DNA of 64,000 bases from Kibdelosporangium philippinense (GCF_021390435.2 NZ_JAJVCN010000001.1:3286001-3350000), one strand, 5' to 3'; numbered from the stretch's first letter, positions 25,341-34,357 are shown. The notes: generated by a model not told the origin, from the sequence alone. Numbers and translations: made by a program.

Positions 25341-25822
25341 TCACCCTGGTCAGACCTCGTGAGTGGTTAGGCGCGTTCTAACCCGCGTAACCACTCACGA
25401 GGTCTAGCCATCATGGCCGCGCTTCTATTTCGTCACGAACTAAACAACACTGGCCGTAGTCCGAACCACTGTCCGCGCCGGGTTTGTCTTGTCACGAACC
25501 AATCCCCGCGCCCGAAGTTGGGTGTCTCACGAAAATGACAGAAGTCTGTCCGATTCGTTACGCCGTTTGGCCCTTAACTTTTGTCTGCAGAATGCATAAG
25601 TTGCATGGGATCGACACGAAAGAACACCGGACCCGTCGAACTGAGGCCAGACAACAACATCGGCAGCCGTCCATGCAAGCGCGGCATGGATGGTTTTACC
25701 GATTGCTGGGGATGAGCGAGCCGCCACGCTGAGGTCGCGGCGTGCCGCCATGCCCTCGTAGCGCTGTCGAAGACGCTTCGAGGACCGTTCGGATTTTTGG
25801 CCGCTGACCCGAATGGAGAAGG
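25341..25822. other. Intergenic region between MFS and laccase genes
   Basis: A 482-bp gap between divergent genes. It contains palindromic repeat copy 3 (25352-25405); the remainder, 25406-25822, is less GC-rich than the genes and must hold the laccase promoter. I see no convincing coding frame, RNA gene or operator. GTCACGAAC and close variants recur (25432, 25491), possibly chance. Confidence 0.5.
25352..25405. repeat. Interspersed palindromic repeat, copy 3
   Basis: The longest copy, 54 nt: 18-bp perfect outer arms AGACCTCGTGAGTGGTTA and complement, with an inner CGCGTT/AACCCGCG region. It lies 12 bp upstream of the MFS start and about 420 bp upstream of the laccase gene, again between divergent starts, so it cannot be a terminator for either. 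Confidence 0.9.
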
Positions 25823-26881
25823 ATGGACAAGCACGCCCAGACCGGCTGGTTGAGCAAGCTCGTCACCCGCCGCTCTGTGCTCGCGACAAGCACCGTCGGG
25901 CTGGCCGTTCCGGCCGCCATGACGTTGGGTACCGGTGCTTCGGGTGTGCACACCGCCCAGGCGCAGACCGGCGTCGTCAAGAAGATCACGATGTACGTCG
26001 AGGACCTGCCCGGTGGTCTGCTCGGCTACGGTCTCGAGCCAGGCAAGGCCTCGATTCCCGGCCCCCTGCTGGAGATCTACGAGGGCGACACGCTGGAGAT
26101 CACGCTCGTCAACCGGACCACCCAGCGGGTGTCCATCCACCCGCACGGCGTGGACTACTCCGTCGAGTCGGATGGCAGTCCCCTCAACGCTTCCTTCAAC
26201 GGCCCGGGTGAGACCCGCGTGTACACCTGGCGTTCACGCGAGATGACGTCCGCGGGCGTCGGACGGCTCTTCACGCCGGGCAGCGCGGGCTACTGGCACT
26301 ACCACGATCACGCCAACGGCACCGACCACGGCACGGGTGGCCTGGCGAAGGGCCTGTACGGCGGCCTGATCGTGCGGCGGCGAGGCGACGCGTTGCCAGT
26401 CAAGACCTTCGTGGCCGTGCTGAACGACACCATGATCAACCACAAGAAGGCACCGAACACGCCGATGTTCGAGTGCAATCTCGGTGAGCGGGTCGAGTGG
26501 CTTGCCATTGGTCACGCCAACTCGCTGCACACGTTCCACCTGCACGCACACCGCTGGGCGGACAACCGGACCGGTTACCTCGAGGGACCGGCCGACCCCA
26601 GCGCGATCATCGACATCAAGGACCTCAACCCGGGTACGTCGTTCGGGTTCCAGGTCATCGCGGGCCAGGGCGTCGGGCCCGGCGCGTGGATGTACCACTG
26701 CCATGTCCAGAGCCACTCCGACACGGGCATGGCCGGGATCTTCCTCGTCCGCAACGCCGACGGCAGCATGCCGCCAGGCGCGCAGGAGGCGATCGACCGG
26801 TTCCACGGCCACGTACACGCCGCCGGGCCAGCAGTCGACGTGCCGCCGCCGGCGAGCACTGAGGGGCACAGTCACAACTGA
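25823..26881 (+). CDS. Two-domain small laccase (multicopper oxidase), Tat-exported
   Basis: A 352-residue secreted copper oxidase of the actinobacterial small-laccase (SLAC) type. A twin-arginine signal (TRRSVLATS, residues 15-23) is followed by a hydrophobic run ending in an AQAQT-like cleavage site. All copper ligands are visible: HPH (106, 108), HYHDH (159, 161), HTFHLH (236, 239, 241), HCH (292, 294, with C293 for type 1) and H298/M303. Such enzymes work as trimers and oxidise phenols with reduction of oxygen to water. It begins the four-gene secreted block; the next gene follows after 51 bp. Confidence 0.95.
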   Translation: MDKHAQTGWLSKLVTRRSVLATSTVGLAVPAAMTLGTGASGVHTAQAQTGVVKKITMYVEDLPGGLLGYGLEPGKASIPGPLLEIYEGDTLEITLVNRTTQRVSIHPHGVDYSVESDGSPLNASFNGPGETRVYTWRSREMTSAGVGRLFTPGSAGYWHYHDHANGTDHGTGGLAKGLYGGLIVRRRGDALPVKTFVAVLNDTMINHKKAPNTPMFECNLGERVEWLAIGHANSLHTFHLHAHRWADNRTGYLEGPADPSAIIDIKDLNPGTSFGFQVIAGQGVGPGAWMYHCHVQSHSDTGMAGIFLVRNADGSMPPGAQEAIDRFHGHVHAAGPAVDVPPPASTEGHSHN

Positions 26882-26932
26882 CGCTGGCAACAACTAGGAC
26901 CTCCTGGCCTGCCTACGACAAAGGAGTTAGGG

Positions 26933-29900
26933 ATGGGGCGACGGTTCACAGCCGGTCGATTTCGCAGGAGAACAGGGAGACAAGCCTTATTGGTGCTGAC
27001 CGCCACCGCGGCCATGGTCGGCGGCACCCTGACCACGGCCGCGGCAGCACCGCAGCAGGCACCAGCCGCTGCCGTCGCGGACAGCCCGATCAAGGTTCTT
27101 GTGTTCCACGGCCCATTGGCCGATCAGCAGGACCCGGTGGCCAAGGCGGCCGCCACTTTCCAGGAACTCGGCGCGGCCAACGGGGTCGGAGTCGACACGA
27201 CCTCGGACCCCGCCGCGTTCACCGCGGAGAACCTCGCCAACTACCGCGGTGTGGTGTTCCTGTCCGCGGAGAAGGCGACGCTCACGCGTGACCAGGAAGG
27301 CGCGCTGCAGGCCTTTGTCAAGGCAGGCAACGGCTTCTTCGGCATCGGCGACGCCGCCAAGGCGCAGGCCGAGTCGAGCTGGTTCACCGGCCTGATCGGC
27401 ACCCGCCCGGTCGGCGCCGTCTCCACCCCTGAGGCCGTCGGCACGGTCACCGCGAGCGCGGAGAACCCGCCGAACGAGACCAAGGAAAAGGCCGCGGACA
27501 ACGATCCGCAGACCAAGTGGCTGACTTTCGCGACGACCGGCTGGATCGCCTACCAGCTGCCCGCGGCCAAGGCGGTCAACCGGTACACGCTCACGTCCGC
27601 CAACGACTTCCCCGGCCGTGACCCGAAGGACTGGACGCTGGAAGGTTCCAACGACGGAACCAACTGGACCACGGTCGACACGCGGACCAACCAGACCTTC
27701 GACGCACGCTTCCAGACCAGGCTGTTCACGATCGCCTCGCCGGTGTCCTACAGCCGCTACCGGCTCAACGTCACGGCCAACGGCGGCGAGCCGATCATCC
27801 AGCTGGCCGGTCTGACCCTGTTCGCGGGTGACCCGGCGCCCCCGCCAACGCCCGGCATCAACCAGGCTGTCGTGAACATCCTCGACAGCAGGCACCCTGC
27901 CACCAAGGGCCTGCCGCAGAACATCACGCGGTCGGACCGTTGGTACAACTGGGATCCCAACCCGGTCGGCGCCGTGCACACGGTCGCGCAGGTCGAGGAA
28001 TGGCGCTACAACCCGGGTCCCGGCGCGAACGGGCCGTTCCACCCGGTGTCGTGGTGCCGTGACTACGACGGTGGCCGTTCCTTCTACACCGGCATGGGCC
28101 ACACCGAGGGCAGCTACAGCGAGCCCGCGTTCCGTAGCCATCTGACCGGTGCTCTCAAGTGGACGACCGGCATCGTGCGTGGCGACTGCCAGGCCACCAT
28201 CGCCGCGAACTACAAGATCGAGCGGCTGACCGCCCAGAACCAGACAGGTCAGCTCGACCAGATCGGTGAGTCGCACGGCATCACTGCCGCTCAGGACGGC
28301 ACGATGTTCTACGTCGGCAAGGCGGCCTGCCCGAGCGGCCCGATCGCCAGCTGGGACAACCCGAACGTCGGCCTCGGCTGTGGCACGATCCACCAGTTCA
28401 AACCGGACACCAACCAGGTCAAGCTGCTGGCCACGTTGCCGGTGATGGGCAACAGGGGCAGCGGCACCGAGCTGACGAAGAACGAGGAGGGTCTCCTCGG
28501 CATCGTCACCGATCCGAAGTTCACCGAGAACGGCTGGATCTACGTCTACTGGATGCCGCACGACACCGTCGACCGGGAAAAGCGGATCGGCAAGCGGACG
28601 GTCTCGCGGCTGACCTACGACCGGGCCGCGCAGACGATCGACCTGTCCTCGCGCAAGGATCTGCTGCAGTGGGAAGTCCAGCAGCACAGCTGCTGCCACG
28701 CCGGTGGTGGCATGGCGTTCGACGCCAAGGGCAACCTGTACGTCGGTTCCGGTGACAGCAACTCGTCCGAGGCTTCCTCCGGCGGTTACTCCGGCAACAA
28801 CTGGACCGCGGACTACCAGGGGCTGTCCTTCCAGGACGCTCGCCGGACGGCCGGTAACACCAACGACCTGAACGGCAAGATCATCCGCATCCACCCGGAG
28901 GCGGACGGCACGTACACCATCCCGCAGGGCAACCTGTTCCCGCCGGGTACCGACAAGACCCGCGCGGAGATCTACGTGATGGGCGTGCGGAACATCTCGC
29001 GCCTGCAGATCGACCCGGTCACGCAGTGGCTGACCGCCGCGTGGGTCGGTCCGGACGCGCCTTCGCCCAACCCGGAGCTCGGCCCGGCCAAGTACGAGAC
29101 CGCCACAATCATCACCGAGGCGGGCAACCACGGCTGGCCGTACTGCATGGGCAACAAGCAGCCGTACCGCGACCGCAGCAACACCGACGCGAGCGTGTTG
29201 ACCGGTTGGTACGACTGCAACGCGCCGAAGAACAACTCGCCGCGCAACACGGGTCTTGTCGACCTGCCGCCGGTGAAGAACAACATGATCTGGTATTCGC
29301 CGGACGGCGGCGGCGCGGTCTTCCCCGCCCGGACGGACGGCAGTGGCATCCCCACGTACAACAAGGCGGACGCCATCTACACCCAGCCGTACCTCAAGGG
29401 TGGCAACCAGGCCGTCATGACCGGCCCGACCTACCACCGTGAGCTGGTCGACACCAACAGCGGCCGGGCGTGGCCGGAGTACTGGAACAACAAGTGGTTC
29501 ATCGGTGACCAGGGCAACGACCAGAACCGCATCGCGGTGACGGTCGACCCGGCCGGCGTGGCGACCGCACAGCCTCCGGTGTTCGCGGAGTCGCTGCGGG
29601 CGATCGTTCCGGGTGGCCCAGGAAACCTGCAGCTGCAGCAGTGGATGGACGCGAAGTTCGGCACGGACGGCGCGCTCTACGTGCTGGACTACGGCGGCGG
29701 GTTCTTCAGCCTGACCCGTAACCAGAAACTGCTGCGGATCAGCTACCAGGGTGGTGCGCCAACGCCACGGCCTGCCGCGACTTCCGTCGCCGTGCAGAAC
29801 AAGCCGCTGACCGTCGGGTTCTCCGGGTCCAAGTCCGGTGGCGTGTCCTACCGCTGGGACTTCGGTGACGGCACGCAGTCGACCGAGGCCAACCCGCGTC

Positions 29901-30907
29901 ACACCTACGCCCGCGTCGGTAACTACAACGCGAAGCTGACGGTGACCTACGCGGACGGCGAGACCCAGGTTGTGCCGGTGGCTGTGAACGTCGGCTGCGC
30001 GGTGCCGGACAGTCGCGGCACAGTGTTCATGGGCGACTCGGACTCCGGCGTTGCCAACAAGCAGGTCGGCAGTGGCTGCACGATCAACGACCTGATCGAC
30101 GACGAGAGCCCGTGGTCCGACCACGCCGCCTTCGTCCGGCACGTCGAGGCGGTCGCCGCGCAGCTGCAACGCGACGGCGTGCTCAACGCCAGGGACAGCT
30201 CGGCACTGACCAGGACCGCGGCGGGGTCGAACGTCGGCACCGCGGCGAACACCGGGTACGAGCCGATCTTCGACGGCACCGAGGCGTCGCTGAAGGGCTG
30301 GACGCAGGCGCCTGGCGGGTCGTTCTCGATCCAGCCGGACGGTTCACTGCGCTCGGCAGGCGGGCTCGGCATGCTGTGGTACTCGCAGAAGCAGTTCGGC
30401 AACTTCTCGGTGAAGCTCCAGTTCCGGGATTCCTCGCCGGGTGACACCCGTGCCAACAGCGGTCTGTTCACCAGGTTCCCGGATCCGCGGATTCCGCTGG
30501 AGCAGCGTCCGCCAGGCAGCTGTGGCACGGTCGGCTCCGCTCGTACTTCGCCTGCCTGGGTCGCGATCTACTGCGGCCAGGAAGTCCAGATCTACGACGG
30601 CGAGACCGGTGAGCCGCAGAAGACCGGGTCGATCTACAACTTCGACCCGATCGCACTGCCGGGTGCCGGTGCCACTCCGAAGGGCGTCTGGAACGACTAC
30701 GAGGTCAAGGTTGTCGGACAGCACTACACGATCATCCGCAACGGCAAGGTGATCAACGAGTTCGACAACACGCCGGGCAAGCAGTCGTCAAGAGCCGGTG
30801 ACCCGCCGACGGATCTGCGCCAGTTCCTCAGTGGACACCTTGGTCTGCAGAACCACGGCAACGCCGACGTGATCGATTTCCGCAACATCCGAGTGCGGTC
30901 GCTCTAG
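26933..30907 (+). CDS. Secreted ThuA / F5-8C / PQQ-sugar-dehydrogenase / PKD / DUF1080 fusion protein
   Basis: A 1324-residue extracellular protein. After a signal peptide (about 1-40): a ThuA-like (class I amidotransferase fold) half (52-165), an F5/8-type C or carbohydrate-binding insert (about 165-300), the second ThuA half (305-420), a six-blade PQQ-dependent sugar dehydrogenase beta-propeller (about 425-935; NEEGLLGIVTDPKF, HCCHAGGGMAF-like, YVMGVRNISRLQ, LYVLDYGGG), a PKD domain (945-1020; YRWDFGDGTQSTEANP), an unnamed module (1022-1102), and a C-terminal DUF1080 lectin-like sandwich (1108-1324). The propeller probably oxidises sugars with PQQ. The start follows AAAGGAG. A strong hairpin separates it from the next gene. 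Confidence 0.88.
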   Translation: MGRRFTAGRFRRRTGRQALLVLTATAAMVGGTLTTAAAAPQQAPAAAVADSPIKVLVFHGPLADQQDPVAKAAATFQELGAANGVGVDTTSDPAAFTAENLANYRGVVFLSAEKATLTRDQEGALQAFVKAGNGFFGIGDAAKAQAESSWFTGLIGTRPVGAVSTPEAVGTVTASAENPPNETKEKAADNDPQTKWLTFATTGWIAYQLPAAKAVNRYTLTSANDFPGRDPKDWTLEGSNDGTNWTTVDTRTNQTFDARFQTRLFTIASPVSYSRYRLNVTANGGEPIIQLAGLTLFAGDPAPPPTPGINQAVVNILDSRHPATKGLPQNITRSDRWYNWDPNPVGAVHTVAQVEEWRYNPGPGANGPFHPVSWCRDYDGGRSFYTGMGHTEGSYSEPAFRSHLTGALKWTTGIVRGDCQATIAANYKIERLTAQNQTGQLDQIGESHGITAAQDGTMFYVGKAACPSGPIASWDNPNVGLGCGTIHQFKPDTNQVKLLATLPVMGNRGSGTELTKNEEGLLGIVTDPKFTENGWIYVYWMPHDTVDREKRIGKRTVSRLTYDRAAQTIDLSSRKDLLQWEVQQHSCCHAGGGMAFDAKGNLYVGSGDSNSSEASSGGYSGNNWTADYQGLSFQDARRTAGNTNDLNGKIIRIHPEADGTYTIPQGNLFPPGTDKTRAEIYVMGVRNISRLQIDPVTQWLTAAWVGPDAPSPNPELGPAKYETATIITEAGNHGWPYCMGNKQPYRDRSNTDASVLTGWYDCNAPKNNSPRNTGLVDLPPVKNNMIWYSPDGGGAVFPARTDGSGIPTYNKADAIYTQPYLKGGNQAVMTGPTYHRELVDTNSGRAWPEYWNNKWFIGDQGNDQNRIAVTVDPAGVATAQPPVFAESLRAIVPGGPGNLQLQQWMDAKFGTDGALYVLDYGGGFFSLTRNQKLLRISYQGGAPTPRPAATSVAVQNKPLTVGFSGSKSGGVSYRWDFGDGTQSTEANPRHTYARVGNYNAKLTVTYADGETQVVPVAVNVGCAVPDSRGTVFMGDSDSGVANKQVGSGCTINDLIDDESPWSDHAAFVRHVEAVAAQLQRDGVLNARDSSALTRTAAGSNVGTAANTGYEPIFDGTEASLKGWTQAPGGSFSIQPDGSLRSAGGLGMLWYSQKQFGNFSVKLQFRDSSPGDTRANSGLFTRFPDPRIPLEQRPPGSCGTVGSARTSPAWVAIYCGQEVQIYDGETGEPQKTGSIYNFDPIALPGAGATPKGVWNDYEVKVVGQHYTIIRNGKVINEFDNTPGKQSSRAGDPPTDLRQFLSGHLGLQNHGNADVIDFRNIRVRSL

Positions 30908-30915
30908 CGACCACG

Positions 30916-30953
30916 ACCGGCCGGTGCGCCATCCCCTCGGCGCACCGGCCGGT
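30916..30953. terminator. Perfect 15-bp-stem hairpin after the ThuA/dehydrogenase gene
   Basis: ACCGGCCGGTGCGCC (30916-30930) pairs perfectly with 30939-30953 across an 8-nt loop, starting 8 bp after the stop codon. It would terminate or attenuate transcription before the cupredoxin gene at 30980, or protect the upstream mRNA end so that the two halves of the block are expressed at different levels. Confidence 0.85.
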
Positions 30954-30979
30954 TCCGGCGCACTCATGGAAGGTGCAGT

Positions 30980-33352
30980 ATGTTTCGACGCTTGATCGCT
31001 GGGGTGGCCGGCGCGTTGATGGCGACATCGATCGTCGTTGCCGTTCCAGCCTCCGCATTGCCCGCCCCGCCACCGGTTCCCGCACCCGCACCTTCGCCCG
31101 CGCCCGTTGCCGCGCAGGCCCAGGAGCAAGTGCTGGAATGGACAACGGACGACGACCGAACGCGATACTTGACCGCGCCGTCCGGTGCGGTCGCCGGTCC
31201 AGCGAAGTTCGTCTTCGTGAACGCTTCGCCCAAAAGCGCGACGCCGCACACACTCACGTTCGACACAGACACGCCTGGCTACAACCATGACGTGACCACC
31301 AACGTCTACCTGGACCCGTTCGATCCCGAAGCCAACGGCAGGTGGGAGGGAACGGTCACCCTCACGCCCGGCAAGTACCGGTACTTCTGTGCACTGCCTG
31401 GGCACGTCATGAGTGGTGAATTCACCGTCACCTCCGGCGAACCGGACACCACGCCGCCGGTGGTCAACGCGACGGTCACCGGAACCAAGGACACGAACGG
31501 CAACTACGTCGGCAAGGCGACCGTGGCCGTCAGCGCCTCGGACAACCAGTCCGGCGTGAAAACGGTCGAGTACCAGATCGACGACCAGAGCTGGCTGCCG
31601 TACACGCAGCCGTTCGACGTGACGGCGATCGGCGACCACTCCGTGCAGTACCGCGCGACGGACAACGCGGGCAACGTCTCGCCGACTGGTTCGCAACAGT
31701 TCAGAGTCGTCGAGACGCCGCCGGACTCCACTCCCCCGACGGTCAACGCTACCGTTGCCGGTGACAAGGACCCGCAGGGCAACTACATCAACAAGGCCAC
31801 TGTCACCATCACCGCAACCGACGCGCAGTCGGGCGTGAAGTCCATTGAGTACAAGGTGGACAATGGCAACTGGACTCCGTACACGGTCCCGGTCGAGGTG
31901 ACCGGCGCCGGTATGCGCATGGTTTCCTACCGTGCCACGGACAACGCGAACAACGTGTCGCCGGAAGGCATGGCGCACATCGTGATCGTGGCACCGCGGG
32001 ACACCACGCCGCCGACCGTGAATGCCACGGTTGCCGGTGACAAGGACCCGCAGGGCAACTACATCAACAAGGCCACTGTCACAGTCACTGCTACGGACGC
32101 TGGCGGTATCAAGTCCACTGAATACAAACTGGACTCCGGCGCCTGGACCGCGTACACGGCGCCTGTCGAGGTGTCCACTGTGGGCGCACACACCGTCGCC
32201 TACCGGGCCACGGACAACGCCAACAACGTCTCGCCGGAGGGCAGCGTCAACTTCACCGTTGCGCCGCCGAGGGACACCACTGCCCCGACGACAAACGCGA
32301 CAGTCGCCGGTGATCGTGATCCCAACGGCAACTACATCGGCAAAGCGACCGTCACGGTCACCGCGACGGACGCCTCGGGCATCCGGTCGACTGAGTACAA
32401 ATTGGACTCGGGCGCCTGGACTGCTTACACCACACCGGTCGAGGTGACCGCCGTCGGAGCCCACACGCTCTCCTACCGGGCGACGGACAACGCGGGCAAC
32501 GTCGCGGCGGAGAAGTCGGTGAACTTCACGGTCGCCGGGCCGCCGGACACGACTCCGCCGACCGTGAACGCGGCGGTTGCCGGTGACAAGGACCCGAACG
32601 GCAACTACATCGGCAAGGCCACGGTGACCATCACCGCGACTGACGCCTCCGGCATCAAGTCCACCGAGTACAAGTTGGACAGTGGAAACTGGACTGCGTA
32701 CACGACACCCGTCGAGGTGACCGGTGCCGGTGCGCACACAGTTGCCTATCGCGCCACGGACAACGCGAACAACGTGTCACCGGAAGGCACGGCGATCTTC
32801 ACGATCATCACGCCTCCGGACACTACGGCGCCTGCCATTGACGCGACCGTCACCGGCCCGAAGGATCCAAACGGGAACTTCATCGGCAGCGCATCAGTAA
32901 CCGTCACCGCCTCAGATGCGCAGTCCGGCGTGAAGCTGATCGAGTACTCATTGGACAACGGTGCCTGGCAGCAGTACCTGAACACCGTCCAGGTCACGGC
33001 CAAGGGCGCACACACCGTCAAGTACCGGGCCAGTGACAACGCGGGCAACGCGGCACCGGAGAAGGCGGTGGCCTTCACGGTGGTCGAGCAGGGATCGGAT
33101 GCCTGCCCGAACTCCGACACACGGGAAACCGTGATCATCAAGCAGGACAACACCGGTGTGGCCAATGTGGACACCGGGAACGGCTGCACCGTCAGCGATC
33201 TCGTGGACCAGAACCGCAGCTGGCCGAGCCACGGGGAATTCGTCAGGCACGTCGACACGGTGACCAGCGAGCTGGTGACCCGTGGCGTGCTGTCCCGCCG
33301 GGACGCAGGCACGATCGTGCGCGCGGCCTCGCGATCCGACATCGGCAACTAG
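30980..33352 (+). CDS. Secreted cupredoxin with six Ig-like repeats and C-terminal cysteine module
   Basis: A 790-residue exported protein. Signal peptide 1-27 is followed by a Pro/Ala linker. A plastocyanin-like domain (50-152) has all four type 1 copper ligands: H90 (ATPHTL), C137, H142 and M144 (YFCALPGHVM), so it can shuttle electrons. Six repeats of about 91 residues start at D156, D249, D341, D432, D523 and D614 (consensus DTTPPTVNATVAGDKDPNGNY ... YRATDNANNVSPE), of the OmpL47/Big_3-like type. The end (709-790) is the same two-cysteine module as in the preceding protein. It probably links copper chemistry to the cell surface or a polymer (inference). Confidence 0.88.
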   Translation: MFRRLIAGVAGALMATSIVVAVPASALPAPPPVPAPAPSPAPVAAQAQEQVLEWTTDDDRTRYLTAPSGAVAGPAKFVFVNASPKSATPHTLTFDTDTPGYNHDVTTNVYLDPFDPEANGRWEGTVTLTPGKYRYFCALPGHVMSGEFTVTSGEPDTTPPVVNATVTGTKDTNGNYVGKATVAVSASDNQSGVKTVEYQIDDQSWLPYTQPFDVTAIGDHSVQYRATDNAGNVSPTGSQQFRVVETPPDSTPPTVNATVAGDKDPQGNYINKATVTITATDAQSGVKSIEYKVDNGNWTPYTVPVEVTGAGMRMVSYRATDNANNVSPEGMAHIVIVAPRDTTPPTVNATVAGDKDPQGNYINKATVTVTATDAGGIKSTEYKLDSGAWTAYTAPVEVSTVGAHTVAYRATDNANNVSPEGSVNFTVAPPRDTTAPTTNATVAGDRDPNGNYIGKATVTVTATDASGIRSTEYKLDSGAWTAYTTPVEVTAVGAHTLSYRATDNAGNVAAEKSVNFTVAGPPDTTPPTVNAAVAGDKDPNGNYIGKATVTITATDASGIKSTEYKLDSGNWTAYTTPVEVTGAGAHTVAYRATDNANNVSPEGTAIFTIITPPDTTAPAIDATVTGPKDPNGNFIGSASVTVTASDAQSGVKLIEYSLDNGAWQQYLNTVQVTAKGAHTVKYRASDNAGNAAPEKAVAFTVVEQGSDACPNSDTRETVIIKQDNTGVANVDTGNGCTVSDLVDQNRSWPSHGEFVRHVDTVTSELVTRGVLSRRDAGTIVRAASRSDIGN
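31445..33090 (+). repeat. Six in-frame 273-276 bp repeats in the cupredoxin gene
   Basis: Repeat starts are at 31445, 31724, 32000, 32273, 32546 and 32819; the last three intervals are exactly 273 bp. A 53-nt stretch at 31754-31806 is identical to 32030-32082, showing recent duplication or gene conversion. Copy number could differ between strains. Confidence 0.9.
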
Positions 33353-33382
33353 TTCCTTTCAACGCAGCAGGGAGAAACGAAG

Positions 33383-34351
33383 ATGGCTAGACGGACCGCA
33401 TCAGCGCTCGCGACCCTGAGCGCACTGGCGACCGCGTCCGTGATGATGGCCGCGCCGGCGAACGCCGATCTGGTCATGTACTGCGTCGGGACGGGCGGTG
33501 CCGTGACGGTGCCGAGCGACCTCTATGTTCCGCCGGGCGAGTCCTGCTCCCTGCAGGGCACGACCATCACCGGCAACGTCAAGATCGCCAAGGACGCCAA
33601 CCTGGTGATCAAGGGCGGCACCATCAACGGCGAGGTCCAGGTGGCCGCGAACGGCTACTTCGACTCGGTCGACACCAGGGTCGACGGAGACGTGACCCTG
33701 GCAACCGGCGGCTTCGGCATGTTCCTGCGCAACACCGACACCGGCCGGATCGTGACGCAGCCGAAGGGCTCACAGCAGATCGAAGGCTTCCTGTTCGTGG
33801 AAGCCGGCTCGAAGGTCGACGGAAACATCAACGCCCAGGTCGGCGAAGTCAGCGTGGCCGACAGTGAAGTGACCGGCAACGTCAGCTCGACCGGCGCGTA
33901 CTTCACGGACGTGCAGAACACCTTCGTCGACGGAACCCTGTCGGTGCTCAACAACGCGAACGGCAGCGTGGTCTGCGGTTCAGCGGTGCAGGGCAAGGCA
34001 ACGTTCGCCGGAAACCAGGGCGGGGTGCAGCTCGGCCCGAACGGCGGCCTGGACTCGTGTGCGACCGGTGGTTACTTCGCGAGGGATGTCAGCATCTCGA
34101 ACACCGCTGGTCGTTCAACGTTGGATGACAACATCATCCAAGGGCAGCTGCAGCTGACCGCGAACAACCCGGTGACCGAGGTCGCCGCGAACAACAAGAT
34201 CCGCGGTGGCATCTCCGGCGAGTCGGCGTCCCCGACGGCTTCTCGCGGTTTGGCGGCGGCTGAGCGGGATGGCACTGCCGCTGAGCGCGCTGCCGCCCGT
34301 CTGGCCGCAGCCAACGACGCAGCTGCCGCCAAGGGCAAAGCGCGTCTCTGA
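33383..34351 (+). CDS. Secreted beta-solenoid (bactofilin-like) repeat protein
   Basis: A 322-residue protein with a signal peptide (MARRTASALATLSALATASV, cleaved near APANA). The body is a series of short beta-strand repeats of the type GxxxGNVxxxxxAxLxxxGGTIxG (TITGNVKIAKDANLVI, TINGEVQV, VDGDVTL, VDGNINAQ, VTGNVSS, VDGTLSV), the pattern of right-handed solenoids such as bactofilin or polymer-forming surface proteins. The C-terminus is an alanine-rich charged helix (AAAERDGTAAERAAARLAAA). It lies 30 bp after the cupredoxin gene with no terminator between, so the two are co-transcribed. The function is unknown; a structural scaffold is inference. Confidence 0.8.
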   Translation: MARRTASALATLSALATASVMMAAPANADLVMYCVGTGGAVTVPSDLYVPPGESCSLQGTTITGNVKIAKDANLVIKGGTINGEVQVAANGYFDSVDTRVDGDVTLATGGFGMFLRNTDTGRIVTQPKGSQQIEGFLFVEAGSKVDGNINAQVGEVSVADSEVTGNVSSTGAYFTDVQNTFVDGTLSVLNNANGSVVCGSAVQGKATFAGNQGGVQLGPNGGLDSCATGGYFARDVSISNTAGRSTLDDNIIQGQLQLTANNPVTEVAANNKIRGGISGESASPTASRGLAAAERDGTAAERAAARLAAANDAAAAKGKARL

Positions 34352-34357
34352 AAGACC

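Noticed and set aside
25574..26146. A minus-strand gene upstream of the laccase
   Set aside because: Most of it is antisense to the Tat signal and first copper domain of the laccase; no motif.
26987..30169. A 1060-codon open frame antisense to the ThuA/dehydrogenase fusion gene
   Set aside because: It mirrors the high-GC third-position bias of the real gene; its product is an Arg/Val/Asp-rich sequence with no domain, and the plus-strand gene has clear domains throughout.
30788..32737. A 649-codon open frame antisense to the cupredoxin gene
   Set aside because: The apparent internal repeats are the shadow of the six protein repeats on the other strand; there is no ribosome site or known motif.
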